Assembly: GCA_016792845.1 (NCBI GenBank)
Contig: JAEUKH010000054.1
Span: 212,531 to 276,530, forward strand
Direction of reading: 5' to 3'
Source: Myxococcales bacterium
Lineage (GTDB): Bacteria > Myxococcota_A > Polyangia > Polyangiales > Ga0077539
Length of the DNA: 64,000 nt
Of this stretch, positions 1-8,768 are shown one piece after another (position 1 is the stretch's first letter; each line of letters opens with the position of its first letter). Both the position numbers and the translations under genes were made by a program. The notes under the pieces were generated by a model. The model did no database searches. It saw only the letters and a program-made list of their open reading frames with translations, and was not told the DNA's origin.

Positions 1-1014
1 CAGCGCCTCGGGGGCGTCGTCGAGCTCGGGCGGGAGCCGCGACACGAGGCCGATGGGCGAGGTCTCGGTCATGCCCCAAGCGTGGAGGAGCGAGAGGCCC
101 TGGCGGTCGAAATCGCGAATGAGCCGCTCGGGCGCGGCCGCGCCGCCGACGATCATGGTGAGCCCGGGGTGGAGCTTCCAGCGGGCGGGCTCCTTGTCGA
201 GCGCCTCGCGGATGCCGAGCCAGAGGGTGGGCACCCCCGCGGCGATGGTAACATGTTGAGACTCCATCACTTCAAGGAGACTCACGGGGTCAAGGTGCGG
301 CCCCGGGAAGGCCAGCCGCGCCCCCACCAGCGCCGCCGTGTACGGCAAGCCCCACGCGTTGACGTGAAACATCGGCACCACGGGGAAGAGCGTGTCAGAC
401 CGCGACAGCCGCAGCGAATCGGGCAAGGCCGACACCAGCGAGTGCAAGAGCGTCGAGCGGTGCGAGTACACCACCCCCTTGGGGCGCCCCGTGGTGCCGC
501 TCGTGTAGCACATGCCCAGCGGGTCGCTCTCGGCCAGGGCGGGCAGCGCGAGGGGCGGCGCGGCGTCGAGAAAGGCCTCGTAGTCGCGGCCTACCACGAT
601 GACCCGCTCGAAGCGCACCTTGTCGGCGAACTTCTCGTAGAGGGGCAAGAGCACCGCGTCGACGATGAGCACCCGGTCGGCCGCGTCGTTGGCGATGTAC
701 GCGATGTCGTCGGGGTGGAGCCTGAGGTTCAGCGTGTGGATCACGGCGCCTGCGAGGGGGATGCCGAGGTAGGCTTCGAGGTGCTCGGCGTGGTTCCACA
801 TCAGGGTGGCGACGCGGTCGCCGCGCGCGATGCCCATGGCCAGGAGGCCCCGCGCGAGCTTCTCGGCCCGCGCCGCGATGGCCCCAAAAGTCGTCGTGTG
901 AAAGCTCTTGTCAGGGCGCCGTGAGACCACCTCTACGTGCCCCAAGACCTCGCCCATGCGACGGTGCAAGGTCGTCAGGGTGAGCGGCAGCTCCATCATC
1001 GTGTGTGAAAACAT
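1..1014 (-). CDS. AMP-binding acyl-CoA synthetase (3' part outside window)
   Basis: ATP-dependent ligase that activates a fatty acid or other carboxylate to its CoA thioester through an acyl-adenylate. The minus-strand frame is open for 338 codons from an ATG at 1014 to the window edge, so the C-terminal portion is missing. Near residue 168 it has the AMP-binding P-loop YTSGTTGRPKG, followed by a VPMFHVNAWG segment and, close to the edge, a GMTETSP adenylate-binding motif; these are the hallmark motifs of the ANL superfamily, FadD-like branch. An ATG two codons past a second pair of Met codons is also possible, so the start is uncertain by about five residues. Substrate chain length cannot be read from the sequence. 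It lies 50 nt downstream of a class II aldolase on the same strand. Confidence 0.9.
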   Translation of the reverse strand, partial: MFSHTMMELPLTLTTLHRRMGEVLGHVEVVSRRPDKSFHTTTFGAIAARAEKLARGLLAMGIARGDRVATLMWNHAEHLEAYLGIPLAGAVIHTLNLRLHPDDIAYIANDAADRVLIVDAVLLPLYEKFADKVRFERVIVVGRDYEAFLDAAPPLALPALAESDPLGMCYTSGTTGRPKGVVYSHRSTLLHSLVSALPDSLRLSRSDTLFPVVPMFHVNAWGLPYTAALVGARLAFPGPHLDPVSLLEVMESQHVTIAAGVPTLWLGIREALDKEPARWKLHPGLTMIVGGAAAPERLIRDFDRQGLSLLHAWGMTETSPIGLVSRLPPELDDAPEAL

Positions 1015-1064
1015 CTCGCCGTGGGCTCCTTCATCGGGCGAGACGGCCCCGCCCCCGACGAACG

Positions 1065-1709
1065 CTACCGTGACCCAAGCGCCGCGCGGAGCGTCAAAAT
1101 CCGCGTCAATTCCGCCTCCGAGAGCGGGGTCGCGGGGCCGGCTTGGAGGGCCGCGAGGGTGATCTTCGCGGTGTGCTCGATCACCTCGGTCTTCATCACC
1201 GCGTCGTCGAGCGAGAGGCCGAGCACCACGCTGCCGTGCCGGGCGAGCAGAAAGGCCTCGGCCTCGCCGATCACCGAGAGCACCCCCTCGGCCACCGCGT
1301 GGGTCGTCGGAGACGCGTACGCGACGGTGGGGCAGCGCCCCATGGCGAACAAGATCTCAGGCACCATCGGCGGGTCGAGGCCGGCCCCCGCCACCGTGAG
1401 CCCCACCGCCGTCGGCGGGTGCGCGTGGACGATGCAGCGCACCCAAGGCCGCGCGGCGTAGAGGGCCAGGTGCAGCTTCAGCTCGCTCGACGGCCGGCCC
1501 GGGCCGAGGGGCGCCCCGGTACGGTCGACCCGCACGATCTGCGCGGGCGAGAGCGCGCCCTTGTGGCATCCCGAGGGCGAACAGAGCACCGCGCCGTCGG
1601 CGCCGAGGGCCGAGAAATTGCCGTCGGTGGGCCCGATGAGCCCGCGGGCGTAGAGCTGCCGACCCGCGTCGCAGAGCTGCTGTCGCAGCGCGTCGTCAGA
1701 GAGATTCAT
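1065..1709 (-). CDS. class II aldolase/adducin family protein (fuculose-phosphate aldolase-like)
   Basis: A 214-residue zinc-dependent class II aldolase of the FucA/AraD/MtnB type, which cleaves or rearranges phosphorylated sugars. Visible family marks are TDGNFSA near residue 26, the SSELKLH segment carrying the catalytic Glu, the zinc-binding HAH pair in VHAHPPT, and a third His in ARHGSVV. The length matches the family. I chose the ATG at 1709 because family members normally start shortly before the first helix; an upstream in-frame ATG at 1754 would add 15 residues with no obvious ribosome-binding site. The natural substrate is unknown. It is on the same strand as the acyl-CoA synthetase and divergent from the aconitase-family gene. 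Confidence 0.85.
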   Translation of the reverse strand: MNLSDDALRQQLCDAGRQLYARGLIGPTDGNFSALGADGAVLCSPSGCHKGALSPAQIVRVDRTGAPLGPGRPSSELKLHLALYAARPWVRCIVHAHPPTAVGLTVAGAGLDPPMVPEILFAMGRCPTVAYASPTTHAVAEGVLSVIGEAEAFLLARHGSVVLGLSLDDAVMKTEVIEHTAKITLAALQAGPATPLSEAELTRILTLRAALGSR

Positions 1710-1823
1710 CGAGAGAGCGGTAACACGGGTTGCGTGGGCGGGCATGGGTGGCATAGGGTCCGTCGCCCGGTTGTCGCTTGGCGCTTACGCGGCGCCTGCA
1801 ACAACCCGTCGGAGGAGACGCTG

Positions 1824-3788
1824 ATGCCACGTCCTGCGAGCGTCCGGTTTACCGGGCGCGTGTTGTATCTCACCGAAGACCCTGCACTTTTGAAGGCCCA
1901 GCTGCACGACGGCGTGCGGCTCGACGATGACCCTTCGCGGGCGCTGATCGACAACATCTCGACCGACGAGATCACCCCGGGGTGGGTCTGTTACTACTAC
2001 GACGAGACCCTGGCCGAGTACGCGATGGTGGGGCTGCGGGGCGGCGTGGTGGGTCGCGGCGACCTGAAGAACGGCGGCTTCTCGGTGATCGTGTCGGGGC
2101 GCTCGAAGGGCTGCGGCTCGTCGCGCGAGACCGCGCCCTACTCAGAGCTGAAGTCTGGCGTCGGCCTCGTGATCGCGAAGAACATCGAGAAGATCTACGG
2201 CCAGAACGCGCAGAACATCGGGCTCCTCACGAGCACTGATTTCGGCCTCTTGCCGCGCATCGCCCGGGGCGAAGAGATCGCGCTCGACGAGTTCACCCGC
2301 GGCCTCGACCCGATCTCGGCTGACATCGTCCGCTACGGCGGTCTCTTCGAGTACAGCAAGGCGCGCGCGGCGGGCGAGGTGTCGCCGCCGTCGATCGCCA
2401 CGGCGCCGGGGCCCATGACCCTGGCCGAGAAGATCATCGCCGCGCACGCGGTGACCGACCTCGCGACCGACCAGGTGGGGGTGCCCGCGGTGGCGCCGGG
2501 CGACGCGCTCTTTGTGCGCGCCGACGTGCGCTTCTCGCACGAGTACGTCACCCCGATGGCCGACGCGCTCTTCCGCGGCGCCTTCGGCGACGACGCGAAG
2601 GTGACCGACGCGGCGAGCGTGTACACCTTCCGCGATCACCTCACCTTTCTCGACGATGTGATGCCCGAGCAGCACGTCAAGATGGGCCTCAAAGACGTGG
2701 CCCGTCGGCTCGCGGTGGTGCAAGAGAATTTCGCGCAGGCCCAAGGCGTTCGGCACTACGGCGAGGTGCAGAACAAGGTGGGCCGCGGCTCGCAGGCGAT
2801 CTGCCACAACGCCGTGATCGAAGACCTCGCGCTGCCGGGCCAGGTGGTGGCGGGCACCGACTCGCACACCTGCATGGCGGGCGCGCTCGGGTGCTTCGCC
2901 TTCGGGGTGGGCAGCACCGACATGGCCAACGCGTGGTACACCCGCGACATCCGGGTGCGCGTGCCCGAGAGCGTGCGGGTCGAGCTCACGGGGGCGCTCA
3001 GGCCCGGGGTGAGCGCCAAAGACGTGATGCTGTACCTCCTCTCGCAGGAGTACTTCAAAGACGGCCGGGGCATCGGCAAGGTGCTCGAATTTGCGGGCCC
3101 CGGGGCGCGCTCGCTCTCGCTCGACGAGCGGGCCACGCTCACCAACATGAGCGTCGAGGCGGGCGGGTTTACGGGCATCCAGGCCGCCGATGAGGTGGTG
3201 GTGCAGTACCTCGTCGAGAAGCGCGGGCTCGACGCCGAGGGGCTCCGGGCGCGCTGCGTCGAGGCCGACCCGGGGGCGAAGTACCATCACCGTTTTGACA
3301 TCGATCTGTCGACCCTGGTGCCGATGGTGGCGACGCCGGGCGACCCGCGAAACGGCATCCCGCTCGCGAGCCTCGGCGAGACGGTGAAGATCGACGTGGC
3401 CTACGGCGGCAGCTGCACCGGCGGCAAAAAAGCCGACATGGACATGTACGCCAGCGTGCTGAAGCGGGCCGTCGATGCGGGCCAGAAGGTGGCGCCCGGG
3501 GTGAAGCTGTTCATTCAGTTTGGCTCCCAAGACATCAGGGCCTACGCCGAGTCGCGGGGCTACATTGACGTGTTCGAGCGGGCCGGGGCCGAGCTGATCA
3601 ACCCGTCGTGCGGGGCGTGCATCCGCGCGGGCCCGGGGGTGAGCATGCGCGCCGACGAGGTGACCGTGAGCGCGATCAATCGCAACTTCCCCGGGCGGTC
3701 GGGGCCTGGCAAGGTCTACCTCGCGTCGCCCTTGGTGGTGGCCGCCAGCGCCATCGCGGGGCACATCGTGTCGCCCGACGCCCTCTGA
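1824..3788 (+). CDS. aconitase-family hydro-lyase with fused swivel and catalytic domains
   Basis: A 654-residue [4Fe-4S] dehydratase related to 3-isopropylmalate dehydratase and aconitase. The first 170 or so residues form the small-subunit or swivel-like domain (NISTDEITPGW, then SGRSKGCGSSRE), and the remainder is the large-subunit catalytic domain (AGTDSHTCMAGALG, then YGGSCTGGK and NPSCGACI with the three cluster-ligand cysteines). Isopropylmalate isomerases usually keep the two domains on separate chains, and aconitase A has the swivel last, so the swivel-first order resembles aconitase B without its HEAT domain. The ATG at 1824 follows GGAGGAG at 1811. The substrate could be isopropylmalate, homoaconitate or a methylated citrate-type acid. 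Confidence 0.85.
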   Translation: MPRPASVRFTGRVLYLTEDPALLKAQLHDGVRLDDDPSRALIDNISTDEITPGWVCYYYDETLAEYAMVGLRGGVVGRGDLKNGGFSVIVSGRSKGCGSSRETAPYSELKSGVGLVIAKNIEKIYGQNAQNIGLLTSTDFGLLPRIARGEEIALDEFTRGLDPISADIVRYGGLFEYSKARAAGEVSPPSIATAPGPMTLAEKIIAAHAVTDLATDQVGVPAVAPGDALFVRADVRFSHEYVTPMADALFRGAFGDDAKVTDAASVYTFRDHLTFLDDVMPEQHVKMGLKDVARRLAVVQENFAQAQGVRHYGEVQNKVGRGSQAICHNAVIEDLALPGQVVAGTDSHTCMAGALGCFAFGVGSTDMANAWYTRDIRVRVPESVRVELTGALRPGVSAKDVMLYLLSQEYFKDGRGIGKVLEFAGPGARSLSLDERATLTNMSVEAGGFTGIQAADEVVVQYLVEKRGLDAEGLRARCVEADPGAKYHHRFDIDLSTLVPMVATPGDPRNGIPLASLGETVKIDVAYGGSCTGGKKADMDMYASVLKRAVDAGQKVAPGVKLFIQFGSQDIRAYAESRGYIDVFERAGAELINPSCGACIRAGPGVSMRADEVTVSAINRNFPGRSGPGKVYLASPLVVAASAIAGHIVSPDAL

Positions 3789-4630
3789 TGCCGTGCGGGC
3801 GACTCCGGGTCGTGCGCGAGGCCGCACAGCTCGCGCGTTTGGGCTTCTGGGTGGTGTTGCCCCAAGGGGCCCACACGCTCTCGCTCGAAATTGATGGTCC
3901 GGCGCTGCGCGACGGGGCCTTCGCGCCCACCGTCGCGCGGCTCACGCTGGCCGCGCAGCGCGCGCGCCCGGTCGACCCGCTTTGGGAGGGTGAGGCCCTC
4001 TGGCGCGGCCCCTCGGGGGCTTGGGTGACCCACCCCGTCGCGGTGACCTGCGCGGCGGGGCTCGGGGCCACGGTGGTGGCCAGCGTGGCGGGGCTCGTGA
4101 CCGACGCGGGCCCGCTCGACCTCGGGCTGGCGTTGCGCTGCGACGGCGCCGTGGTGGCCCGCGACCGCATCGAGGTGGCGCCCCGCGAGGCGCCAGGGCG
4201 CTTCTGGGTGCGCGACGACGCGGGGTGCGCCGCGGGGGCCCAGGTGGCTCAATGGCTCGCCCGAGACCCGCTGGTGGCCTCGGTGCTGCCCGCGCGGGGC
4301 CTCGGCGTGGCGTGGAGCGGGCTCCAGACCCGCGGCGAGGCTGGGCCCATGAGCCCGCGGCGTTGGGGCGAGGCGCTGCGCGCGCTGGCGGCCGAGCGGC
4401 TGGTGGCGCTGCGGGTGAGCACCGACGACGGGCGGGCGGGGGTCGAGCTGGCGCCTCCGCGGCGGGCGACCGGGGGCGGGTTTCTGCGGCGGGTGTGGCA
4501 CCGCGCGGCGGGGTCAGAGGCGTTCTCGGGGCAGGTGCTCGACGCTTGGGCCGCGGCGCCCGCGCTGGCCGAGGCGGTGGTGACCGTGCGCTGCGCCGAC
4601 GACCTCGGGGGCGCGCCGAGCTGGTGCTGA
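3788..4630 (+). CDS. hypothetical protein downstream of the aconitase-like gene
   Basis: A 280-residue protein I do not recognise. Its ATG overlaps the stop of the aconitase-like gene by one base (TGATG), so translation is probably coupled. It is rich in Ala, Arg, Gly and Trp, has no signal peptide or membrane segment, and shows no catalytic motif I can name. The middle part has alternating short strands (segments such as VAVTCAAGLGATVVASVAG), which suggests a mostly beta N-terminal region followed by a helical C-terminal half. The arrangement suggests a role connected to the hydro-lyase, but this rests only on adjacency. Confidence 0.6.
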   Translation: MPCGRLRVVREAAQLARLGFWVVLPQGAHTLSLEIDGPALRDGAFAPTVARLTLAAQRARPVDPLWEGEALWRGPSGAWVTHPVAVTCAAGLGATVVASVAGLVTDAGPLDLGLALRCDGAVVARDRIEVAPREAPGRFWVRDDAGCAAGAQVAQWLARDPLVASVLPARGLGVAWSGLQTRGEAGPMSPRRWGEALRALAAERLVALRVSTDDGRAGVELAPPRRATGGGFLRRVWHRAAGSEAFSGQVLDAWAAAPALAEAVVTVRCADDLGGAPSWC

Positions 4631-4679
4631 GCAGGGCGCTGCGCCCGCGCACGAAGGGATAGGGCCGAAGGAGGCTCCC

Positions 4680-5795
4680 ATGCGGCTAGATCAAGTCGAA
4701 CTCTATGGCTACCCCGGGTTCGCGACCTTGCGATGGTCGCCGGCCTCGTTGAACCTGTTTGTGGGCGAGCGCCCCGGGCGCATTTTTGAGGCCCTCAAGC
4801 TGATCACCAGCGCAGCCCGCGGGTGGGACGCCCTCGGCCTCGCGGTCACCCGCCATCGCGAAGCGCACCCCTGGGGCGACGAGCGCATCGTCGAGTGGGT
4901 GCTTCGCTCGGCGCCCTTCACCGACGAGGGCCAGGCGCTGCGGTACCAAGGGGTCATCGACCATGTCACGAGCGACTGGCTCGTGGCCTATGAGCACCTC
5001 CAGCTGGTCGACGATTTTCGAGACGAGACGGTCTTCACCCGCGAGGGCCAGGGGCTCGTCTACACGCCCGCGGCGAACCGCTCCAGGCCGTCGGGCGCGG
5101 CCCCCAAGGCCGAGCGGTTTGTGCTCGGGCGCGACGCCTCGGCGCTGTCGTTCTATGCGGTGACCCAAGACCCGAGGGTCGCTGAGGCCATTGATTCGCT
5201 GGCGGGGCTGGCGTTCTACGACCGCGCCGGGCTCACCCTCGCCGACGAGCCCGTGTACGGCGGGCATCACACCCGCTTGATGGAGCGCGGGGCCAACCTC
5301 TGCAACACGCTCTTCGATCAGCACGACGTCGACGCGGGCCCGGGGTACCTCTTGGGGCGGGCGCAGCGGCTCGATCCCGGCATCGAGGGCTTCGCGTTCC
5401 GCGCCGACGAGGCGAGCCAGCTTGAGGGGTGGGTGCTCCGAGGGGGCGCGCGGGTGCCGCTCGGGGCGCTCGAAGCGCCGCTGCGGCGGGCCCTGGCGCG
5501 GCTGGCGATCACGGGCTCGACCCGGCCGCCGGCGGCGGTGTACCTCGACCTGGCCGACGAGACCCTCCTGCCCGGCGAGCCCGCCCTCCTGGCCGAGGGG
5601 CTCCTGGCCCTCGCGCGGCGGGCGCAGGTGAGTGTGGCGAACATGCCGCAGGCTTTGGGGCGTTGCCTGAGCGAACACATCGACGGCGGCGCCGAGGGGC
5701 TGCCGGCGGTCGGGGTGGTGGGGCTCTCGGAGGGCCCCGAGGGGGCAAAACTGACGTCGATGCCTCCGTCGGTGTTGCGCACTCTTTTCGAGTGA
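4680..5795 (+). CDS. degenerate RecF/AAA_21-like ATPase-fold protein
   Basis: A 371-residue cytoplasmic protein that follows the layout of RecF/AAA_21-type ATPases: an N-terminal strand pair (LDQVELYGYPGFATLRW), a NLFVGE segment where the P-loop should be, a central HTRLMERGANLCNTLFD segment, a signature-like region and a late VYLDLADE strand at the Walker B position. The P-loop reads GERPGRIFEAL and lacks the GK[S/T] signature, so ATP binding by the usual mechanism is doubtful. A strong GGAGG sits just before the ATG. It is followed by the nuo cluster on the same strand but a separate promoter appears to start that cluster. Function is unknown. Confidence 0.6.
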   Translation: MRLDQVELYGYPGFATLRWSPASLNLFVGERPGRIFEALKLITSAARGWDALGLAVTRHREAHPWGDERIVEWVLRSAPFTDEGQALRYQGVIDHVTSDWLVAYEHLQLVDDFRDETVFTREGQGLVYTPAANRSRPSGAAPKAERFVLGRDASALSFYAVTQDPRVAEAIDSLAGLAFYDRAGLTLADEPVYGGHHTRLMERGANLCNTLFDQHDVDAGPGYLLGRAQRLDPGIEGFAFRADEASQLEGWVLRGGARVPLGALEAPLRRALARLAITGSTRPPAAVYLDLADETLLPGEPALLAEGLLALARRAQVSVANMPQALGRCLSEHIDGGAEGLPAVGVVGLSEGPEGAKLTSMPPSVLRTLFE

Positions 5796-5848
5796 CGGCC
5801 AAATGGAGTAGGAAGCCGCGGGGCCTCGCATCGGGGGCCTCGGGATGA

Positions 5849-5877
5849 TTGACGGTGATTTCGGTCCCGACTAGATG
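5849..5877 (+). promoter_or_regulatory. putative sigma-70 promoter of the nuo cluster
   Basis: TTGACG at 5849-5854 and TAGATG at 5872-5877 are separated by 17 nt. This would start transcription near 5884, downstream of the first in-frame ATG of nuoA (5875) but upstream of a GTG at 5899 that has a good ribosome-binding site. The -10 box matches the consensus only partly. Confidence 0.45.
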
Positions 5878-5898
5878 TTCCGCCCGTTTGGAGGCGAT

Positions 5899-6288
5899 GT
5901 GAATCCGAGTTTGAGCCTCACCCACGCGTACGGCCCGGTCTTTATGATCGTGGGCTTCTCATTGTTCGTCGCTTGCGCGATGTTCGCCCTTGCGACCCTG
6001 ATGGGGCCGAAGGTCAAGCCCGAAGACCGCGGCGAGTTCAAAGACACGCCCTACGAGTCGGGTTCGCCGTCGAGCGGCGCCCAGCACGTCAAGCTCTCGG
6101 TGAAGTTCTACCTCACCGCGATCTTGTTCGTGGTCTTCGACATCGAGGCGATCTTTCTCTACCCGTGGGGCGTGCTCTTTCAGCGCCTGGGGTGGGTGGG
6201 CCTCGCTGAGATGCTGGTCTTCCTCTCGGTGCTCACGGTCTGTCTCGTCTACTGCTGGAAGAAGGGTGCACTCGAATGGCAGAGCTAG
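5899..6288 (+). CDS. nuoA: NADH-quinone oxidoreductase subunit A
   Basis: Small membrane subunit of respiratory complex I. It has three hydrophobic helices and the conserved loop between helices 1 and 2 with PYESGSPSSG, plus the KFYLTAILFVVFDIEAIFLYPW helix split here as KFYLTAILFVVFD and IEAIFLYPW, typical of NuoA. I place the start at the GTG at 5899, giving 129 residues, because GGAGG lies four bases upstream; the ATG at 5875 would add eight residues but falls inside the putative -10 box. The 3' end overlaps nuoB by 13 nt. Position at the head of nuoABCD matches the standard order. Confidence 0.92.
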   Translation: MNPSLSLTHAYGPVFMIVGFSLFVACAMFALATLMGPKVKPEDRGEFKDTPYESGSPSSGAQHVKLSVKFYLTAILFVVFDIEAIFLYPWGVLFQRLGWVGLAEMLVFLSVLTVCLVYCWKKGALEWQS

Positions 6289-6842
6289 AAACGCATGTGC
6301 TCAGCGGGGCCGAGTCGGCCATCGTGCCGACGCGCTTCGACGCGTTGCTCAACTGGGCGCGCAAGTACTCACTGTTTCAGTACCCCTTCGTGACGGCGTG
6401 TTGCGGCATGGAGTTCTTCTCGACCGCGTCGCCGCGCTACGACCTCGCGCGCTTCGGCGCCGAGGCCCCCCGCTTCTCGCCGCGCCAGGCCGACGTGCTC
6501 TGGGTGGTGGGCACCATCTCGCAGCGTCAGGCCCCGGTCTTGCGGCGCATCTACGAGCAGATGACCGAGCCCAAGTGGGTCATCGCCTTCGGCACCTGCG
6601 CGTCGTGCGGCGGGTTCTACGACAACTACACCTCGGTGCCGGGCATCGACAAGATCGTGCCGGTCGATGTGTTCATCCCCGGGTGCCCGCCGCGGCCCGA
6701 GGCGGTGCTCGACGGGCTTATGCTGCTCCAGCACAAGATCGGCACGGGCGATCGCACGCCGGTGTCGGTGAAGAACACGCAGCTCCCCGACGGGGCCGAG
6801 ACGCAGCTTGAGCGCCTCTATCAGATTCGGATGAAGCCCTGA
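6276..6842 (+). CDS. nuoB: NADH-quinone oxidoreductase subunit B
   Basis: Peripheral-arm subunit of complex I that carries the terminal N2 [4Fe-4S] cluster next to the quinone site. The 188-residue product shows the adjacent cysteines of TACCGMEF near residue 42, then GTCASCGGFYDNY and the PGCPPRPEA motif, which together give the four cluster ligands. Length is normal. The ATG lies within the end of nuoA, 13 nt before its stop, implying coupled translation. The gene sits between nuoA and nuoC as in most bacteria. Confidence 0.97.
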   Translation: MAELETHVLSGAESAIVPTRFDALLNWARKYSLFQYPFVTACCGMEFFSTASPRYDLARFGAEAPRFSPRQADVLWVVGTISQRQAPVLRRIYEQMTEPKWVIAFGTCASCGGFYDNYTSVPGIDKIVPVDVFIPGCPPRPEAVLDGLMLLQHKIGTGDRTPVSVKNTQLPDGAETQLERLYQIRMKP

Positions 6843-6869
6843 GCGCAGGTCAAGAGAGAGCTGAAGATC

Positions 6870-7463
6870 ATGGCGAAGATCATTCTTGATCGGTTGAAGG
6901 CGAAGTTCGCTGGCGATGTGCTCGAGACGAGCAGCTTCCGCGGCGACGACGTGGCCGTCGTGAAGGCCGAGCGGTGGCGCGAGATCGCCGAGTTCATCAA
7001 GACCGACGCCGAGTGTCTGTGCGACTATTTCGTCGACCTCTCGGTGATCGACAACCTCGACCCGCAGACCGAAGAGGTCGATCGCGCGGGGCGCTTCGAG
7101 GTCTATTACATCGTTTATTCGGTGACGAAGAAGCACCGGGTGCGGGTCAAGGCCCGGCTCGACGGCGAGTCGCCCTCGATCGCGACGCTGGTGTCAGTGT
7201 GGTCAGGCGCCAACTGGATGGAGCGCGAGGCCTGGGACATGTACGGCGTCGACTTCGAGGGTCACCCCGATCAGCGGCGCATTCTCTTGTACGAAGAGTT
7301 CAAGGGGCACCCGCTTCGTAAAGACTATCCGGCCAATCGGGCGCAGCCCTTGATTGAGTACCGCGAGGGCACCCACAACAAGCTCGGGCCCTTCCTCCAA
7401 GATGAGGGCATGCCTCTCAACCGCTCGGTCACCCTCGACGAGCGTAGTCACAAGCCCTCGTGA
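6870..7463 (+). CDS. nuoC: NADH-quinone oxidoreductase subunit C
   Basis: The 30-kDa (Nqo5/NuoC) peripheral subunit of complex I, 197 residues. It has the conserved tail of the family: WMEREAWDMYGVDFEGHPDQ followed by RILLYEEFKGHPLRKDYP. It is a stand-alone subunit, not fused to NuoD as in E. coli. A GAGAG-containing site lies a few bases before the ATG. It is 27 nt after nuoB and 46 nt before nuoD. The N-terminal half has an extra charged loop (ERWREIAEFIKTDAE) but nothing suggests loss of function. Confidence 0.96.
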   Translation: MAKIILDRLKAKFAGDVLETSSFRGDDVAVVKAERWREIAEFIKTDAECLCDYFVDLSVIDNLDPQTEEVDRAGRFEVYYIVYSVTKKHRVRVKARLDGESPSIATLVSVWSGANWMEREAWDMYGVDFEGHPDQRRILLYEEFKGHPLRKDYPANRAQPLIEYREGTHNKLGPFLQDEGMPLNRSVTLDERSHKPS

Positions 7464-7509
7464 ACGTCACCCGACCCAATGACCCTCAACGACAATAAGG
7501 TGCCCGATC

Positions 7510-8742
7510 ATGGAGCCCGTTGATCTCGAGCTGGAAGATGCCGACCTTGACCTGCCGAGCGAGCCCATGTCGCTCAACATGGGTCCGTCGCACCCGGCGA
7601 TGCACGGCACCATTCGCATGGTGCTCAAGCTCGATGGCGAGACCGTTCACGACGTAGACGTGCAGCCCGGGTACCTCCACCGCGGGTTTGAGAAGATGTG
7701 CGAGCGGGGCACCTGGCAGCAGGTCTTCCCCTATACCGATCGTCTCAACTATGTGTCGCCGCTCCTCAACAACGTGGGCTACGCCCTCGCGGTCGAGAAG
7801 CTGCTCGGGGTGACGGTGCCGCGCAAGGGCCAGCTCTACCGGGTGATCTTGGGTGAGCTCTCGCGCCTCAGCGACCACCTCACCTGCAACGGCGCCATGG
7901 TGATGGAGCTCGGCGCGTTCACGCCCTTCCTCTGGATGCTCAAGGCCCGTGAGTGGGTTTGGGAGGCCTGCGAAGAGCAGACCGGCGCGCGGCTCACGCA
8001 CAGCTTCTTCCGCATCGGCGGGGCGGCGCATCCGCCGACCGAGCGCTTCATCGCCAACTGCAAAGAGCTCGTGCCGCGGGTGCTCGAAGTGATCGCCGAG
8101 AGCGAGTCGCTTCTGTTGAAGAACCGCATCTTCCTCGATCGCACCCAGGGTGTCGGCATCTTGCCGCGGGCCCACGCCATCGCGATGGGGGCCTCGGGGC
8201 CGGTGCTCCGCTCGACCGGGGTCGACTACGACGTGCGCAAAGACAAGCCGTATCTCACCTACGGCGAGGTCGACTTCGACGTGCCCGTGGGCGAAGACGG
8301 CGACACCTACGACCGCTTCATGGTGCGCCTCGAAGAGATGCGCCAAAGCTGTAGGATCATCGAACAGAGCGTGGCCCTGCTTGAGAAGATCAAGCCCGGC
8401 TCGCCCGACGACGCGGTGAGCGTGAGCGACCCGCGGATCGTGCTCCCGCCGAAGGGCGAGGTCTATTCGACCATCGAAGCCACCATCAACCACTTCAAGC
8501 TCATCATGGAGGGCATCGATGTGCCCGCGGGTGAGGTGTACGGGTACACCGAGGGCGGCAACGGCGAGCTCGGCTTCTTCCTCGTGTCGCGGGGCGGCGG
8601 CAACCCGTGGCGGGTGCGGGTGCGGGGGCCGTGTTTCTTCTCACTTCAGACCGCAGAGAAGATGATCAAGGGCGGCATGCTCGCTGACATCATCCCAACC
8701 TTTGGCAGCGTCAACATGATTGGCGGCGAGTGCGACCGCTGA
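7510..8742 (+). CDS. nuoD: NADH-quinone oxidoreductase subunit D
   Basis: The 49-kDa (Nqo4/NuoD) subunit of complex I, which with NuoB forms the quinone-binding cavity. The 410-residue protein contains the N-terminal LNMGPSHPAMHGT motif, GYLHRGFEK, the YTDRLNYVSPLLNN segment, ELSRLSDHLTCNG, and the C-terminal MIGGECDR ending. The conserved His and Tyr of the quinone pocket fall in GPSHPAMHG and YTDRLNY. Length fits a non-fused NuoD. It is followed after 26 nt by nuoG, so the usual nuoE and nuoF are absent from their normal place. Confidence 0.97.
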   Translation: MEPVDLELEDADLDLPSEPMSLNMGPSHPAMHGTIRMVLKLDGETVHDVDVQPGYLHRGFEKMCERGTWQQVFPYTDRLNYVSPLLNNVGYALAVEKLLGVTVPRKGQLYRVILGELSRLSDHLTCNGAMVMELGAFTPFLWMLKAREWVWEACEEQTGARLTHSFFRIGGAAHPPTERFIANCKELVPRVLEVIAESESLLLKNRIFLDRTQGVGILPRAHAIAMGASGPVLRSTGVDYDVRKDKPYLTYGEVDFDVPVGEDGDTYDRFMVRLEEMRQSCRIIEQSVALLEKIKPGSPDDAVSVSDPRIVLPPKGEVYSTIEATINHFKLIMEGIDVPAGEVYGYTEGGNGELGFFLVSRGGGNPWRVRVRGPCFFSLQTAEKMIKGGMLADIIPTFGSVNMIGGECDR

Positions 8743-8768
8743 GCCAGCGAAGGCTTTGAGTACCGACC

